From CAYILR01 sp964364175 (GTDB taxonomy: Bacteria > Bdellovibrionota > UBA1018): a stretch of 59,753 bases of DNA. Under the pieces are notes generated by a model. It made no database searches, was not told where the DNA came from, and saw nothing but the letters and a program-made list of their open reading frames with translations. This document shows, in pieces, positions 43,331 through 52,330 of this stretch. Made by a program: the position numbers and the translations under genes. Numbering within the stretch: position 1 is the first letter of the stretch; each line of letters opens with the position of its first letter. Location: the NCBI GenBank assembly GCA_964364175.1, contig CAYILR010000024.1, positions 1 through 59,753 of the forward strand, written 5' to 3'.

Positions 43331-46300
43331 GTGAAGTATCGATTTTTGATCGCATGTCTGGCTCTCCTCACCACAAGTGAGGGATTTGCTACGGGTCGCG
43401 CGCGCAAAAACGAATTTCCATCCCTCCAAGAACCTGAGCAAACGGCACTCGTCAAGGAGCGCAGCGGGCATCAGTGTAATCACCTGTTATCGCCACGTGC
43501 TGAATCCAGCACACGCTTTATCCCGAGTCAGCAAGGCACTCACGGCGAAGCAGAGCTCAACAAGAAGTACGCTCTGGCGATTCAAGAAATTTTTGGCAAA
43601 GGTGGCGTCGCTGATCAGCTGGGACTCAGCCTTCCCCCTCACACCGTAGAATTCATGCCCTCCGGTCAGTTGAGCTTGCTTGCAACACTCGGACGACACC
43701 CGATCGGCCATTGGAATGACGGCAATCAACTCATGGAAAGAATCCAGGACTCTGGCGGAGTTTTGGAATTCGTCACTCCGGGATGCCCCACTTGCCGATC
43801 CTATTATAGTGACAATACTCATTTCGAAAATCAGCTCTCGGTCCTCATGCACGTCGCTGGCCATAACGACATGGCTGCTAACTCCATGTACCAGTTGATT
43901 CGCGGTGCGGATCCGATTGTCGAGTCGCTCAAGCTTTACGAAATCATGGAAGACGCCTACCGCAAGTATGGCCATGAGAAAGTTTCACTTTTTTACCAGC
44001 AGCTTTCATCCCTCCAGTATTTTCAAGACATTGCACGTGGTACTTTCGAAGCTCCTGAAATTTTTGATCCCAAGAACGGGGGTTTGAAAAAACCTACCGC
44101 AAGTGGGCTTCAAGCAATGGTTTTCAACCTGCCCGAGAACGCTCCCGAGTGGCAAAAAGAAATTCTGTTCCACTTCGAACGCATGAACCGCACGGTGGGA
44201 TATTATGCTTCCACAAAAATCATGAACGAGGGCTGGGCCACGCTCATGATGGAAGTTCTTGCTGGTCACTCACAGTGGACTACTACTCATGATGCCGTGG
44301 AACTCGCGCAGCTTTTGCTGCCTGTCGCTGGGATTGCCAAACTCGACAATCCCTACTGGCTAGGACGTGAAGCTTGGCGAGCCATCCGCGCAAAATTCAA
44401 CGCGCGCCCAGAAATCCAAGGGCTGGCTCCGATCGAACGAGATCGACAATTCGTCGCTTTCGCAAAAGATCACTTCATTAAATACCGAAACGACTACGAC
44501 TTCCTCCGCGAAGCACTCGATGATCACTGGGTTCGCTCTCAGAGATTTTTTCTATCGAAAAAATTAACCGACAGAAGAGAATGGGATGATCAACTCCCTC
44601 CCTCGGAAGACGAACGCCTTCGCCAGCAATTCGAGGTCGCAAGCACCGAACCCGCGGACATCCGAGACTACATCGCCACCAAAGTCGCGGATCGAAGCCT
44701 GCAAATCCCCAGAATTCTCGTCAAAAACCTTCACGCCACTGCTCCACAAGGCGATACGGACATCGTTCTCCTTGAACACGAGCTGAACGCCAATCTACCT
44801 TTGGAACCCAAGTCGACCGCGCAAACGCTCTACATCATGAGCCAGATTTTTCAACGGCCTGTGAGGATTGAAACTTACTTTGGTGATGTCTTCAATCAGG
44901 GTGAAGTGGATCCGGTGCGAGTCCAGGTTGATCCAGACGGAAAACTCAGTTTTTACACCTTCAGTTATCAAGGGGTTGAAATTGATGGCAACAACGGTTT
45001 TGCGCAAGACATGCAAAAAGCCGTGCGCTCTCTCCGCGCCGACCTGCTGGAAGAAGATGCAATTGCACAAGGAATGGTTCCGTCGTGGACCACAAAATGG
45101 GCCGGCGAGATCGTGAATCAAAATCTGACTCGTGGAATTCAAGCTGCAAATCACATTCCCACTGCGCCTCGGGCTCTGCTGGAATTTGCCAACTTCATGC
45201 AACTGCGTCTCGCTAAGAAGCTTGAACTTTTCTTCAAAGGGCAGCTTAAGTACCAGGTCACACAAGCCGGCATTCAAATTTCAGTTTTGCCGCCCATCCC
45301 CTATTTTCAACTGAACACGAAATTTCAACACAAAGAAAAAGGCCAAAAATTTTCGATTGAACTTCAAGTCAACCCAGAGGCCAAAGGTGATGTTGGCCTA
45401 GGCAAAGGCGGCAAACGTCAAGGCGATAAATTCTGGGGACCCAATGATCCTCCTCACGGAAGCGGCAAGGGAGATAGCGAGGGTGAAGAAGGCGATGATC
45501 CCGGCAATAGCAAAAAAGCCGGGGACGGGACTTCAAAACCCATCACCATTCCGCTCGAAATTTATGGAAAAATGCTGCAAGAGTTTGTCGAACTCCCTAA
45601 TCTTCAACCCAAGGCCGGAATTACAGAGAATGTAGAAACCGAGCGCGAAGGTGGGATTCGAAAAAACACCGGAGAAATTCTCTGGGGCCGGATGATGGAA
45701 AAAATCTTGGCTCTGGGCACGATCGCTTTGAAAAAACAGGGCATCGAGAACCCAGACCGCAACGAAGTCATTCGAGAAGGCCTGAAATACATCACCGAGG
45801 CCGACTACGTCGTAGTGGATCGAGTAGAACATCCCCTTCCCGACGTCAACGCGGTCATCGTCATTGCACGTGACATGAGCGGCAGCATGAACGGTGATCC
45901 CACCACCAAGATCGCTGAGTTTCTTTTCAACCTGAAAGCTCTTCTTCAATCGAGGTATAAAAATATCAAATTCCGATTCATCGGATTTGATACGACCGCA
46001 GTCGAATTTTCGGAAAAAGATTTCTTCTCCCAGAGCATGGGTGGCGGCACGCACTATTTTTCAGGTGTCGATAAAGCAGTGGAGATTCTGCAAGAGTATC
46101 CTGAAGAGCGCTGGGATCGGTATTTCTTCCTGGCAGGTGATGCAGACGACGGAAAAGCTATCCAAAGCGTTCAATCCCTCGAAAAAATCAAACCTATGAT
46201 CCAGTACGGGGCATTCATTCATACTGTCATCCCAAGCGAAACCGGAGATAGAATTTTGTTGGCCAAAGTGAAGGACTGGGCGGGTGAAATGAAGTCCTAT

Positions 46301-46375
46301 TTTGGCTACGCCAAGCTCGGCAACGAGCTAAATGCTGGGATCCAGGCACTGCGGCAACTTTTCGGGAAAAAATAG
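43331..46375 (+). CDS. SpoVR-YeaH (VWA) fusion protein with an apparent signal peptide
   Basis: A 1014-aa protein fusing two families usually encoded separately next to prkA. Residues 1-22 resemble a signal peptide (YRFLIACLALL, GFA-TG). Residues ~70-620 are SpoVR/YcgB-like: VLMHVAGHNDMAAN (171-184), MNEGWATLM (298-306), DNPYWLGREAWR and LREALDDHWVRSQRFFL. A Gly/Asp/Lys linker (~700-735) leads to a YeaH/DUF444-type region with a VWA domain, MIDAS D848-x-S-x-S in RDMSGSM, FSEKDFFSQSMGGGTHYFSG and FLAGDADDG. A CPTC pair (152-155) is extra. GTG start behind AAGGGA. It is cotranscribed with the PrkA-like gene, implying one complex. Confidence 0.85.
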   Translation: MKYRFLIACLALLTTSEGFATGRARKNEFPSLQEPEQTALVKERSGHQCNHLLSPRAESSTRFIPSQQGTHGEAELNKKYALAIQEIFGKGGVADQLGLSLPPHTVEFMPSGQLSLLATLGRHPIGHWNDGNQLMERIQDSGGVLEFVTPGCPTCRSYYSDNTHFENQLSVLMHVAGHNDMAANSMYQLIRGADPIVESLKLYEIMEDAYRKYGHEKVSLFYQQLSSLQYFQDIARGTFEAPEIFDPKNGGLKKPTASGLQAMVFNLPENAPEWQKEILFHFERMNRTVGYYASTKIMNEGWATLMMEVLAGHSQWTTTHDAVELAQLLLPVAGIAKLDNPYWLGREAWRAIRAKFNARPEIQGLAPIERDRQFVAFAKDHFIKYRNDYDFLREALDDHWVRSQRFFLSKKLTDRREWDDQLPPSEDERLRQQFEVASTEPADIRDYIATKVADRSLQIPRILVKNLHATAPQGDTDIVLLEHELNANLPLEPKSTAQTLYIMSQIFQRPVRIETYFGDVFNQGEVDPVRVQVDPDGKLSFYTFSYQGVEIDGNNGFAQDMQKAVRSLRADLLEEDAIAQGMVPSWTTKWAGEIVNQNLTRGIQAANHIPTAPRALLEFANFMQLRLAKKLELFFKGQLKYQVTQAGIQISVLPPIPYFQLNTKFQHKEKGQKFSIELQVNPEAKGDVGLGKGGKRQGDKFWGPNDPPHGSGKGDSEGEEGDDPGNSKKAGDGTSKPITIPLEIYGKMLQEFVELPNLQPKAGITENVETEREGGIRKNTGEILWGRMMEKILALGTIALKKQGIENPDRNEVIREGLKYITEADYVVVDRVEHPLPDVNAVIVIARDMSGSMNGDPTTKIAEFLFNLKALLQSRYKNIKFRFIGFDTTAVEFSEKDFFSQSMGGGTHYFSGVDKAVEILQEYPEERWDRYFFLAGDADDGKAIQSVQSLEKIKPMIQYGAFIHTVIPSETGDRILLAKVKDWAGEMKSYFGYAKLGNELNAGIQALRQLFGKK

Positions 46376-46450
46376 AATTATCCTTCACAATTCTCTTTTG
46401 GGATTGAGTGTTTTTGTATAAGAAACCGCTATCCAGAGAGGGGATATACT

Positions 46451-47971
46451 ATGTCTTTGAACCTAGGCCGTACCTTGCGCCAATCCGCATTGAATTTTCC
46501 CAACAGCACTGCTTGTATTTTGGGTGACTCCAAGCTGAGTTACCGGGAGCTCGACCAAGAAGCCTGCCGAGTCGCAAACTGGCTCAAAAAGTCGGGAGTT
46601 CAACCCCGCGACCACGTGGCGCTCATGATGCCCAATGTTCCTGGATTCACGGCTTCCTATTTCGGAATCCTCTATACGGGAGCGACAGTGGTTCCACTCA
46701 ATGTCTTGCTGAAGGGACAGGAAATCCAATATTTCTTGGAAAACTCGGATGCAGTTCATTTTATTTTCCACGAGATGTTCGCCGAGGAAGCCAAAAAAGC
46801 TTTGCAAAAAATTGGACGATCGATCGAAGCCTCTATTTACTCCACCGCAGGGCTTCAGCCCTGGAAAGAACAGCCCGCCGAATTCGATATTTTTCCCACC
46901 TCGAGCGAAGACACGGCAGTCATTCTTTACACCTCCGGCACTACCGGAAAAAGCAAGGGCGCAGAACTCACACACTTCAATATTTACGATAACACCCGCT
47001 TCAGTTGCGAACGTCTGACGATGAAAGACCTCGGGAAAATCACTCCGATCACCCAGGGCGATACGGCTCTGGTCTGCTTGCCTCTTTTCCATTCGTTCGG
47101 GCAGGTCGTGATTCAAAACGCATTTATCATGGGTGGCGCAACTCTCTCTTACCTTCCCAAATTCACGCCTAGCGATGCCGTCAAGATCATTGAGCGCGAC
47201 CGATGCACGTTCTTTGCTGGCGTCCCCACGATGTATTTTGCAATCCTCAACATGCCAGCTGACGAAGTCGGCAATCGCTTGGGAACCCTCAAGTACTGCA
47301 TTTCTGGCGGTGCCTCCCTTCCTGTGGAAGTTCTTGAGTCCTGGGAAAAGCGCTTTACCACTGAAATTCTCGAAGGATACGGATTGTCGGAAACCAGCCC
47401 AGTGGCAACATTCAACTCACTCTGGAAAGGCCGCAAAGTGGGCAGCGTAGGTCCCGCAATTCTGGGATGTGAAACAGCAATTGCCAATGATCAAGGCCAG
47501 TTCCTGAAATCCGGAGAGATCGGCGAAATCTGGATTCGCGGCTACAACATCATGAAGGGTTATTACAAAAATCCCGTAGCCACTCGCGAAGTGATCACTC
47601 CAGAGGGCTGGTTCAAATCCGGCGACATCGGAAAAATGGATTCGGATGGTTTTGTTTTCATTCTGGATAGAAAAAAAGACATGGTGATCCGCGGCGGATA
47701 CAATGTCTATCCTCGGGAGATCGAGGAATTCTTGTACACCCATCCAGCCGTGCGTGAAGCTGCCGTCATTGGGATTCCCGATGCCAAACTGGGTGAAGAA
47801 GTTAAAGCCGTTGTGAGCCTGAAAGAAGGCAAAAAAGCTACTCCTCAGGAAATCATGGAATTCTGCAAAGAGAATCTGGCGAGCTATAAATACCCGCGCG
47901 AAGTAGAAATCATCGCGGACCTGCCGAAAGGCCCAACAGGAAAAATCCTGAAACGTGAATTGAGAAAATAG
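46451..47971 (+). CDS. AMP-dependent acyl-CoA synthetase
   Basis: A 506-aa adenylate-forming enzyme activating a fatty acid (or similar acid) to acyl-CoA. The P-loop-like motif YTSGTTGKSKGAELTH, LEGYGLSETSP, and the hinge/C-terminal motifs GWFKSGDIGKMDSDGF and DRKKDMVIRGGYNVYPREIEE are all intact, ending with the catalytic Lys region GKILKREL. The pattern fits the FadD/LcfB long-chain branch. GAGAGGGG lies before the ATG and a TATAAG at 46417 may be the -10 box. Confidence 0.92.
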   Translation: MSLNLGRTLRQSALNFPNSTACILGDSKLSYRELDQEACRVANWLKKSGVQPRDHVALMMPNVPGFTASYFGILYTGATVVPLNVLLKGQEIQYFLENSDAVHFIFHEMFAEEAKKALQKIGRSIEASIYSTAGLQPWKEQPAEFDIFPTSSEDTAVILYTSGTTGKSKGAELTHFNIYDNTRFSCERLTMKDLGKITPITQGDTALVCLPLFHSFGQVVIQNAFIMGGATLSYLPKFTPSDAVKIIERDRCTFFAGVPTMYFAILNMPADEVGNRLGTLKYCISGGASLPVEVLESWEKRFTTEILEGYGLSETSPVATFNSLWKGRKVGSVGPAILGCETAIANDQGQFLKSGEIGEIWIRGYNIMKGYYKNPVATREVITPEGWFKSGDIGKMDSDGFVFILDRKKDMVIRGGYNVYPREIEEFLYTHPAVREAAVIGIPDAKLGEEVKAVVSLKEGKKATPQEIMEFCKENLASYKYPREVEIIADLPKGPTGKILKRELRK

Positions 47972-47990
47972 CAGACGAAAGGAAAGCAGT

Positions 47991-48548
47991 ATGATTTTAA
48001 GTATTTTGGTGTTGCTGGCAAATTTAGCATTGGCCGATCCTACAACAACAGCGATTGCACCTTGGTACCACGCGGAAGCGTTGCTTAAAGCCACTCTCGG
48101 CTCTGACCCGTGCTTGACGGTTCAAGATCTCGAATCCACCTCGGATGGCAATGTGATTAAGATCAAAAGCTGCAGCAAAAACAAAGCCGTTGCTCTCGCC
48201 AGCCTTCTCGATCCAAAACAATTCATTGGCGTTCGGGTTTTGTTAATTACAGACCAAAATCAAATCGCCATGCCTTCTAAAATCAAAAAATCAGAAGAGT
48301 TGGCCAAGGCCGCTGAGATAGCTTTCAATGACAATTCCTACTACACCCGAATCTATGCTTCGAATTCATCGTTTTCTTATGTAACAATCGAGTTCAAACC
48401 CGCAGTGGTCCAATACGCATCAGATGATATTTCTGATTTCCATGGAATGACCAATCGCGTGGCACAGGAGGCGTTTTGTTCATTCCTGATCAAGGATTTT
48501 TCTGCGAAGTTGCGCCTAGCTTGCACAACCCAGACGATTGCTCGCTGA
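47991..48548 (+). CDS. Secreted hypothetical protein
   Basis: Not recognised. A 185-aa product with a short signal peptide (ILSILVLLANLALA-DP), two Cys in DPCLTVQDL and KIKSCSKN, and a mixed alpha/beta chain. AAGGAAAG precedes the ATG. Its 3' end overlaps the opposite-strand membrane-protein gene by 59 bases, so the two transcripts are antisense to each other there. Probably cotranscribed with the acyl-CoA synthetase 19 bases upstream. Confidence 0.65.
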   Translation: MILSILVLLANLALADPTTTAIAPWYHAEALLKATLGSDPCLTVQDLESTSDGNVIKIKSCSKNKAVALASLLDPKQFIGVRVLLITDQNQIAMPSKIKKSEELAKAAEIAFNDNSYYTRIYASNSSFSYVTIEFKPAVVQYASDDISDFHGMTNRVAQEAFCSFLIKDFSAKLRLACTTQTIAR

Positions 48549-50319
48549 AACCAAGACGCGAGCAGGTGTCTTTGGGCAATAGTCCAGTATCATAAATAAT
48601 CCAAGAGACCGAGCTGCTGCTCAGAACTTGAGCGGCGTTTTTCCATGTGGGACCCGCATTCGATGCCATGAGATCCGAGCCCAAAATTTTCGTCAAACTG
48701 CGATCTGTCGGAGGATGGTTTTGCATGTTGATGACTTCGCAATCCGTTCCTCTCAACCTCAAGGCAGAATGGTAACTTCGAGGATCGTCGGCGCTCCAAT
48801 AGGGCAAGAAAACACCACGTCCGCAGTTCTTTTGAAAATCCAGTTTAGGCTCGATCTCGCGGGTAGGAAATGCAAACGTGGGAGGGAATTCTGCAACACA
48901 GATGGATAAAAGAGCGGCTGTAACTCCCAACTCAATCCACTTGGCTTTCTTCTGACGAATTCTCACTGCATGCGCAATCCAGCAGAACGCCACGATCAGT
49001 ACTCCTAGCGAAACACCCACTGACCAGCGGTTGGGCGCGCGCATTTCCGGGATGAGTTTATGAAACCAAAGAGACGGGCCCATTCCGATTCCGAGAGGCG
49101 CAATCGAGCGTGAGGAAAGTGAAAATACATAGGACGTCATTGCAATTGCCAGTCCGAACTTGGCCCAGTTTTTTAAATCGGGAGAAAGCTTTTTCCAATT
49201 CAAGAGAGCGGCTAAAAACGCGATCCAGATTACCCAGCGGATTCCAGAACTGCGCTCTTCGGGATGAAATGGTTTTTCTTTTTCCTGAAGGTACTGTGAA
49301 ATCTTGTGTCGGATGGGATTTAATTCTGTGGCTGCATCATCGTAGTAACCCGAAAAATAATCGAGCGGTCTGGCTGCAAACGCGATCAATCCCCAGCTGC
49401 GGTTGGGGTCTGGCGGGATTGGAGATTGAGTTTTTGATAAGGCGGAACGATTGGAAAATTCACCCAGGGGTGTACCCATTCGGGTCCAACCTAAGATCAG
49501 AAAAAATGGCAGAAGCGAAACTAGCAAAAACTTCGTTTGCATTTTTGGGATACGCCGCCAAGCCAGAATGGCAACCACAGGGATCAGGGTGAGTAAGACA
49601 AAAATTAGATAGTGTGCAGAGGTTGTGCACAGAGCCAAGAGCAACGCTGGAATCCAAGTCTTTTTCCAAGTCTCTGTTTCTAGGATTTTGTGAAAATAGA
49701 TTGCAAGCAATGGGAAAACATAAATTCCTGCAAGGACCAAGTGAACTCGACTACGCCAAAGCGTAAACGGGGTGAAGGCAAAGCAGAATCCCATCACCGC
49801 ACTCAGTGGCAGACTCAGTTTCATGCAACGGTGACCGAGATACGTCGCAGTCAATCCATTCAGCACAAAAAGCGTCACTGCTACGTAGAACGGAACTTGA
49901 TCGGGCGTTGCAAATGGGATGGTGAGAATCGAAACCACACGTTCAATCGTCGGTATCCATCCGGGGATTCCAATCGGTGCTGAATACTGCGGCATCCAGA
50001 TTGCACCGTTGAGTAAAGAAATCGGATCACGGAAAAACAATTCGCGGATCCAGCTGTAATAAAGTGGCAACAGAGTTTCGTCGTGGCCGGGTCCCATCAC
50101 CAAACCTTGCTGGAGCACTGCTCTTGGGACTGGCCAGAGGTACATGCAGGCTAATGCGGTAAAGAATGCTGTGACCAACGCCCGCTTTAGGGCACTTTTA
50201 AAGAAACTTTCTGAGGCTCGGGCATCCTGCCCTTGTGCGCGCCCTTCGGGCTGGCGCCGTCCTGGCGCGCAAATCCTCAGAAAATTTTTTAAAAGTGCCT
50301 TAGCGCGGGCTTTACTCAT
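48490..50319 (-). CDS. Polytopic membrane protein of the glycan operon, with element-derived N-terminus
   Basis: A 609-aa protein with about ten to eleven transmembrane helices after residue 50 and an extracytoplasmic C-terminal region (DFQKNCGRGVFLPYWSADDPRSYHSAL). It resembles large GT-C-like or YfhO-like membrane proteins; no catalytic motif is certain. ATG 50319 overlaps the flippase stop (ATGA), supporting this start. The first ~45 residues (KALLKNFLRICAPGRRQPEG and beyond) are encoded by a palindromic element, and the ancestral protein probably began near the first helix (LVTAFFTALACMYLWPV). Confidence 0.72.
   Translation of the reverse strand: MSKARAKALLKNFLRICAPGRRQPEGRAQGQDARASESFFKSALKRALVTAFFTALACMYLWPVPRAVLQQGLVMGPGHDETLLPLYYSWIRELFFRDPISLLNGAIWMPQYSAPIGIPGWIPTIERVVSILTIPFATPDQVPFYVAVTLFVLNGLTATYLGHRCMKLSLPLSAVMGFCFAFTPFTLWRSRVHLVLAGIYVFPLLAIYFHKILETETWKKTWIPALLLALCTTSAHYLIFVLLTLIPVVAILAWRRIPKMQTKFLLVSLLPFFLILGWTRMGTPLGEFSNRSALSKTQSPIPPDPNRSWGLIAFAARPLDYFSGYYDDAATELNPIRHKISQYLQEKEKPFHPEERSSGIRWVIWIAFLAALLNWKKLSPDLKNWAKFGLAIAMTSYVFSLSSRSIAPLGIGMGPSLWFHKLIPEMRAPNRWSVGVSLGVLIVAFCWIAHAVRIRQKKAKWIELGVTAALLSICVAEFPPTFAFPTREIEPKLDFQKNCGRGVFLPYWSADDPRSYHSALRLRGTDCEVINMQNHPPTDRSLTKILGSDLMASNAGPTWKNAAQVLSSSSVSWIIYDTGLLPKDTCSRLGFSEQSSGLCKLGATSQKNP
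50180..50310 (-). repeat. In-frame cloverleaf palindromic element, copy 2
   Basis: Inverted arms at 50180-50216 and 50275-50310 enclose a core that, read on the minus strand, aligns with the core of copy 1 (GAGGATTTG...CCA...GCCC-gaa-GGGC...ACAAGGGCA-gga-TGCCCG...GCCTC). Where copy 1 pairs GTCCGCC with GGCGGAC, copy 2 pairs GCGCGCC with GGCGCGC: compensatory changes that keep the stem. It forms the 5' coding part of the 609-aa membrane protein gene. Confidence 0.88.
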
Positions 50320-51515
50320 AGTGATTTTTTGTCTGCCTGCTTCAGTTGTATCTGCTGAATCCACCTACGTGTCATGATCCACGCAATAAATCCGAGGGAA
50401 GTATTCATCGCTGCTGAATATACCAAATATTGGTGAAGGCTTGTCCAAGATACGACTGCGCAAATTCCCATCGAACCTACTACGCATCCCAAGAGTACTG
50501 CGCACCACAGGGCCTTTTTCGCAGCTGCAAAAATTTGCAATGAACTGAGTAGTCCGTAAAGAGGTGGCACGGCCAAACACGACAACACGATGTCCACTGC
50601 GTCCAGGCCCTGTACTCCCAAAATATGTTGCGCGATCCAAGTCCCGGTTACTGCAAAAAATCCAACTCCGCAGTAACTTGCGATCCAGCCTAATGTTTCA
50701 ATCATTCGCAACGAGTGGGCTTGCTCGCTACTTCCTTCACCTTTCAGCGCCTGTACATAATAAGGCAGAGTCACTTGCAGCAAAGTCACTGGGGCGAAAT
50801 AGAGGATTTTTGAGAAGAGCTGGAGTTTGCTATAGGTGCCGGTCTCTAAGCTCCCGACCCAGTAGCGAATATTCAGCAAATCGTAACTGGGGAGCAATGC
50901 CCAACCCAAACCTGTGAGCACTGCAAAGATCACGGGGTACTTCTGCGCCGAAGCTACTTCGACAGCTCGTTGCGTGAAGATTTTTCTATTTAAAAGTTGA
51001 ATCGGCAAAACCACTGCTGTTGCCAAAATGATTGCGAGATAAAAAAACTTCAAGTCAGCCGCAGGTATTGCCAAAACCCATCGCGATAATCCCAAAGCAA
51101 AACTCACCACACCAAAAAATAAAAAAGCTTGCCGACTTTGTGAAACACCCTGCCAATACTGAACTAAAATCGCTGATGGAATTCCTGCCAGAACCAATGC
51201 TCCGCAAAATCCTTCGGGAAGTTCTGTTCTCCACAATCCCAAACAAAACAACACTGTCGCAAAACTTACTCCCCAAGAAATCCATTTCAACCGAGTCTGC
51301 CAAACACCCGAAATTGGCGAAAACACTGCCCAGTACTGAGCCACTTGACCCAGTACCAAGGCCAACATGTAATAAGTCAACCAAACGTTCAACTCACCCA
51401 GATCTTCGACTGGCAAATGCGTCGCAGCACGAATTTGAAAAAGATAAAACATTACGCCTGCGATCAGATTCAGGAGAACCAAGACCGCCGATTGAGTGAG
51501 GATTTTCCTAATCAC
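50316..51515 (-). CDS. Wzx-like polysaccharide flippase
   Basis: A 399-aa integral membrane protein with about twelve helices and the MATE/Wzx-type N-terminus (QSAVLVLLNLIAGVMFYLFQI, THLPVEDLGELNVWLTYYM). It likely moves lipid-linked glycans across the inner membrane. It overlaps the glycosyltransferase gene before it by four bases and the membrane protein gene after it by four (ATGA), placing it in the middle of a tightly coupled glycan operon. Substrate unknown. Confidence 0.8.
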   Translation of the reverse strand: MIRKILTQSAVLVLLNLIAGVMFYLFQIRAATHLPVEDLGELNVWLTYYMLALVLGQVAQYWAVFSPISGVWQTRLKWISWGVSFATVLFCLGLWRTELPEGFCGALVLAGIPSAILVQYWQGVSQSRQAFLFFGVVSFALGLSRWVLAIPAADLKFFYLAIILATAVVLPIQLLNRKIFTQRAVEVASAQKYPVIFAVLTGLGWALLPSYDLLNIRYWVGSLETGTYSKLQLFSKILYFAPVTLLQVTLPYYVQALKGEGSSEQAHSLRMIETLGWIASYCGVGFFAVTGTWIAQHILGVQGLDAVDIVLSCLAVPPLYGLLSSLQIFAAAKKALWCAVLLGCVVGSMGICAVVSWTSLHQYLVYSAAMNTSLGFIAWIMTRRWIQQIQLKQADKKSL

Positions 51516-52330
51516 CTGTTTATTTTAATCGGACCAGGCTGGTCCGATTTCCAATCTGCTCTTTCTTTTCGGAGATGAATTACTTTTCTATAAACTCTCA
51601 TCGTATCCGCCATCACCGACCAACCCACACGAAAAACATGCAGCAGCTCAGCCAATCCGCGACGTCGATTTTTATCAAAGTAATCCAGTCGCACCGGGGC
51701 CTCTAGCATTTTGCCATGTCCTTTGAGCTTCGCAAGCGCTAAGACTTCGAGGTCAAATCCATATCCGCCCACTTCCATCAACTCACGGACATCTTCGACC
51801 ACTTTGCGTTTGAACAACTTGAGCCCGACCTGAGTATCTGTCACATCGAGATCGAAAAAATACCGCAGCATCATTTGATAAATCCCACTCAAGAATCTTC
51901 GAATCAGTGGGTATTCGATTTCGGATTGTGGATGACGCTTGGAACCCAAAACAATGTCAGCGTCGTAGAGCGACATCAATCCAAAGAAAATCCGGATCTC
52001 GCGCGGATGGAGTTCCATTCCACCATCAATAAATAAAATATATTCGCCCTGCGCTTCGAAAAATCCCCGTCGGATCGAGTTTCCCTTTCCGATTGTCTCG
52101 GGAATAATGATCATCCGGCATTTGGGATGTTGAAACGCTCTGAGCTTTTGATTGGTCTCGTCCGTGCTACCATTGCTGATGATCAGGACTTCGTAGGATT
52201 GAAAATACGGCTCGATCTCGGAGATCAGCAGCTGGATGTTTTCCAGAATACTGTCACCCAGATTGTGAACCGGCACGAGCACACTCAATTTTTGCTGATG
52301 CTGCGTAGGTTTTAGTTCCAATAAGCTCAA
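51512..52330 (-). CDS. Family 2 glycosyltransferase (polyprenyl-phosphate sugar synthase-like)
   Basis: A ~272-aa GT-A enzyme: LSVLVPVHNLGDSILENI, LIISNGSTDET, IGKGNSIRRGFFEAQGEYILFIDGG (DxD-like position) and TDTQVGLKLFKRKV, close to dolichyl/undecaprenyl-phosphate glucosyl- or mannosyltransferases. There are no transmembrane helices. A TTG at 52330 is chosen as start because GAGGAAG lies five bases upstream and it overlaps the preceding stop as TTGA; the frame is open to 52348 (another TTG). It probably makes a lipid-linked sugar for the flippase-encoding operon. Confidence 0.85.
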   Translation of the reverse strand: MSLLELKPTQHQQKLSVLVPVHNLGDSILENIQLLISEIEPYFQSYEVLIISNGSTDETNQKLRAFQHPKCRMIIIPETIGKGNSIRRGFFEAQGEYILFIDGGMELHPREIRIFFGLMSLYDADIVLGSKRHPQSEIEYPLIRRFLSGIYQMMLRYFFDLDVTDTQVGLKLFKRKVVEDVRELMEVGGYGFDLEVLALAKLKGHGKMLEAPVRLDYFDKNRRRGLAELLHVFRVGWSVMADTMRVYRKVIHLRKERADWKSDQPGPIKINR

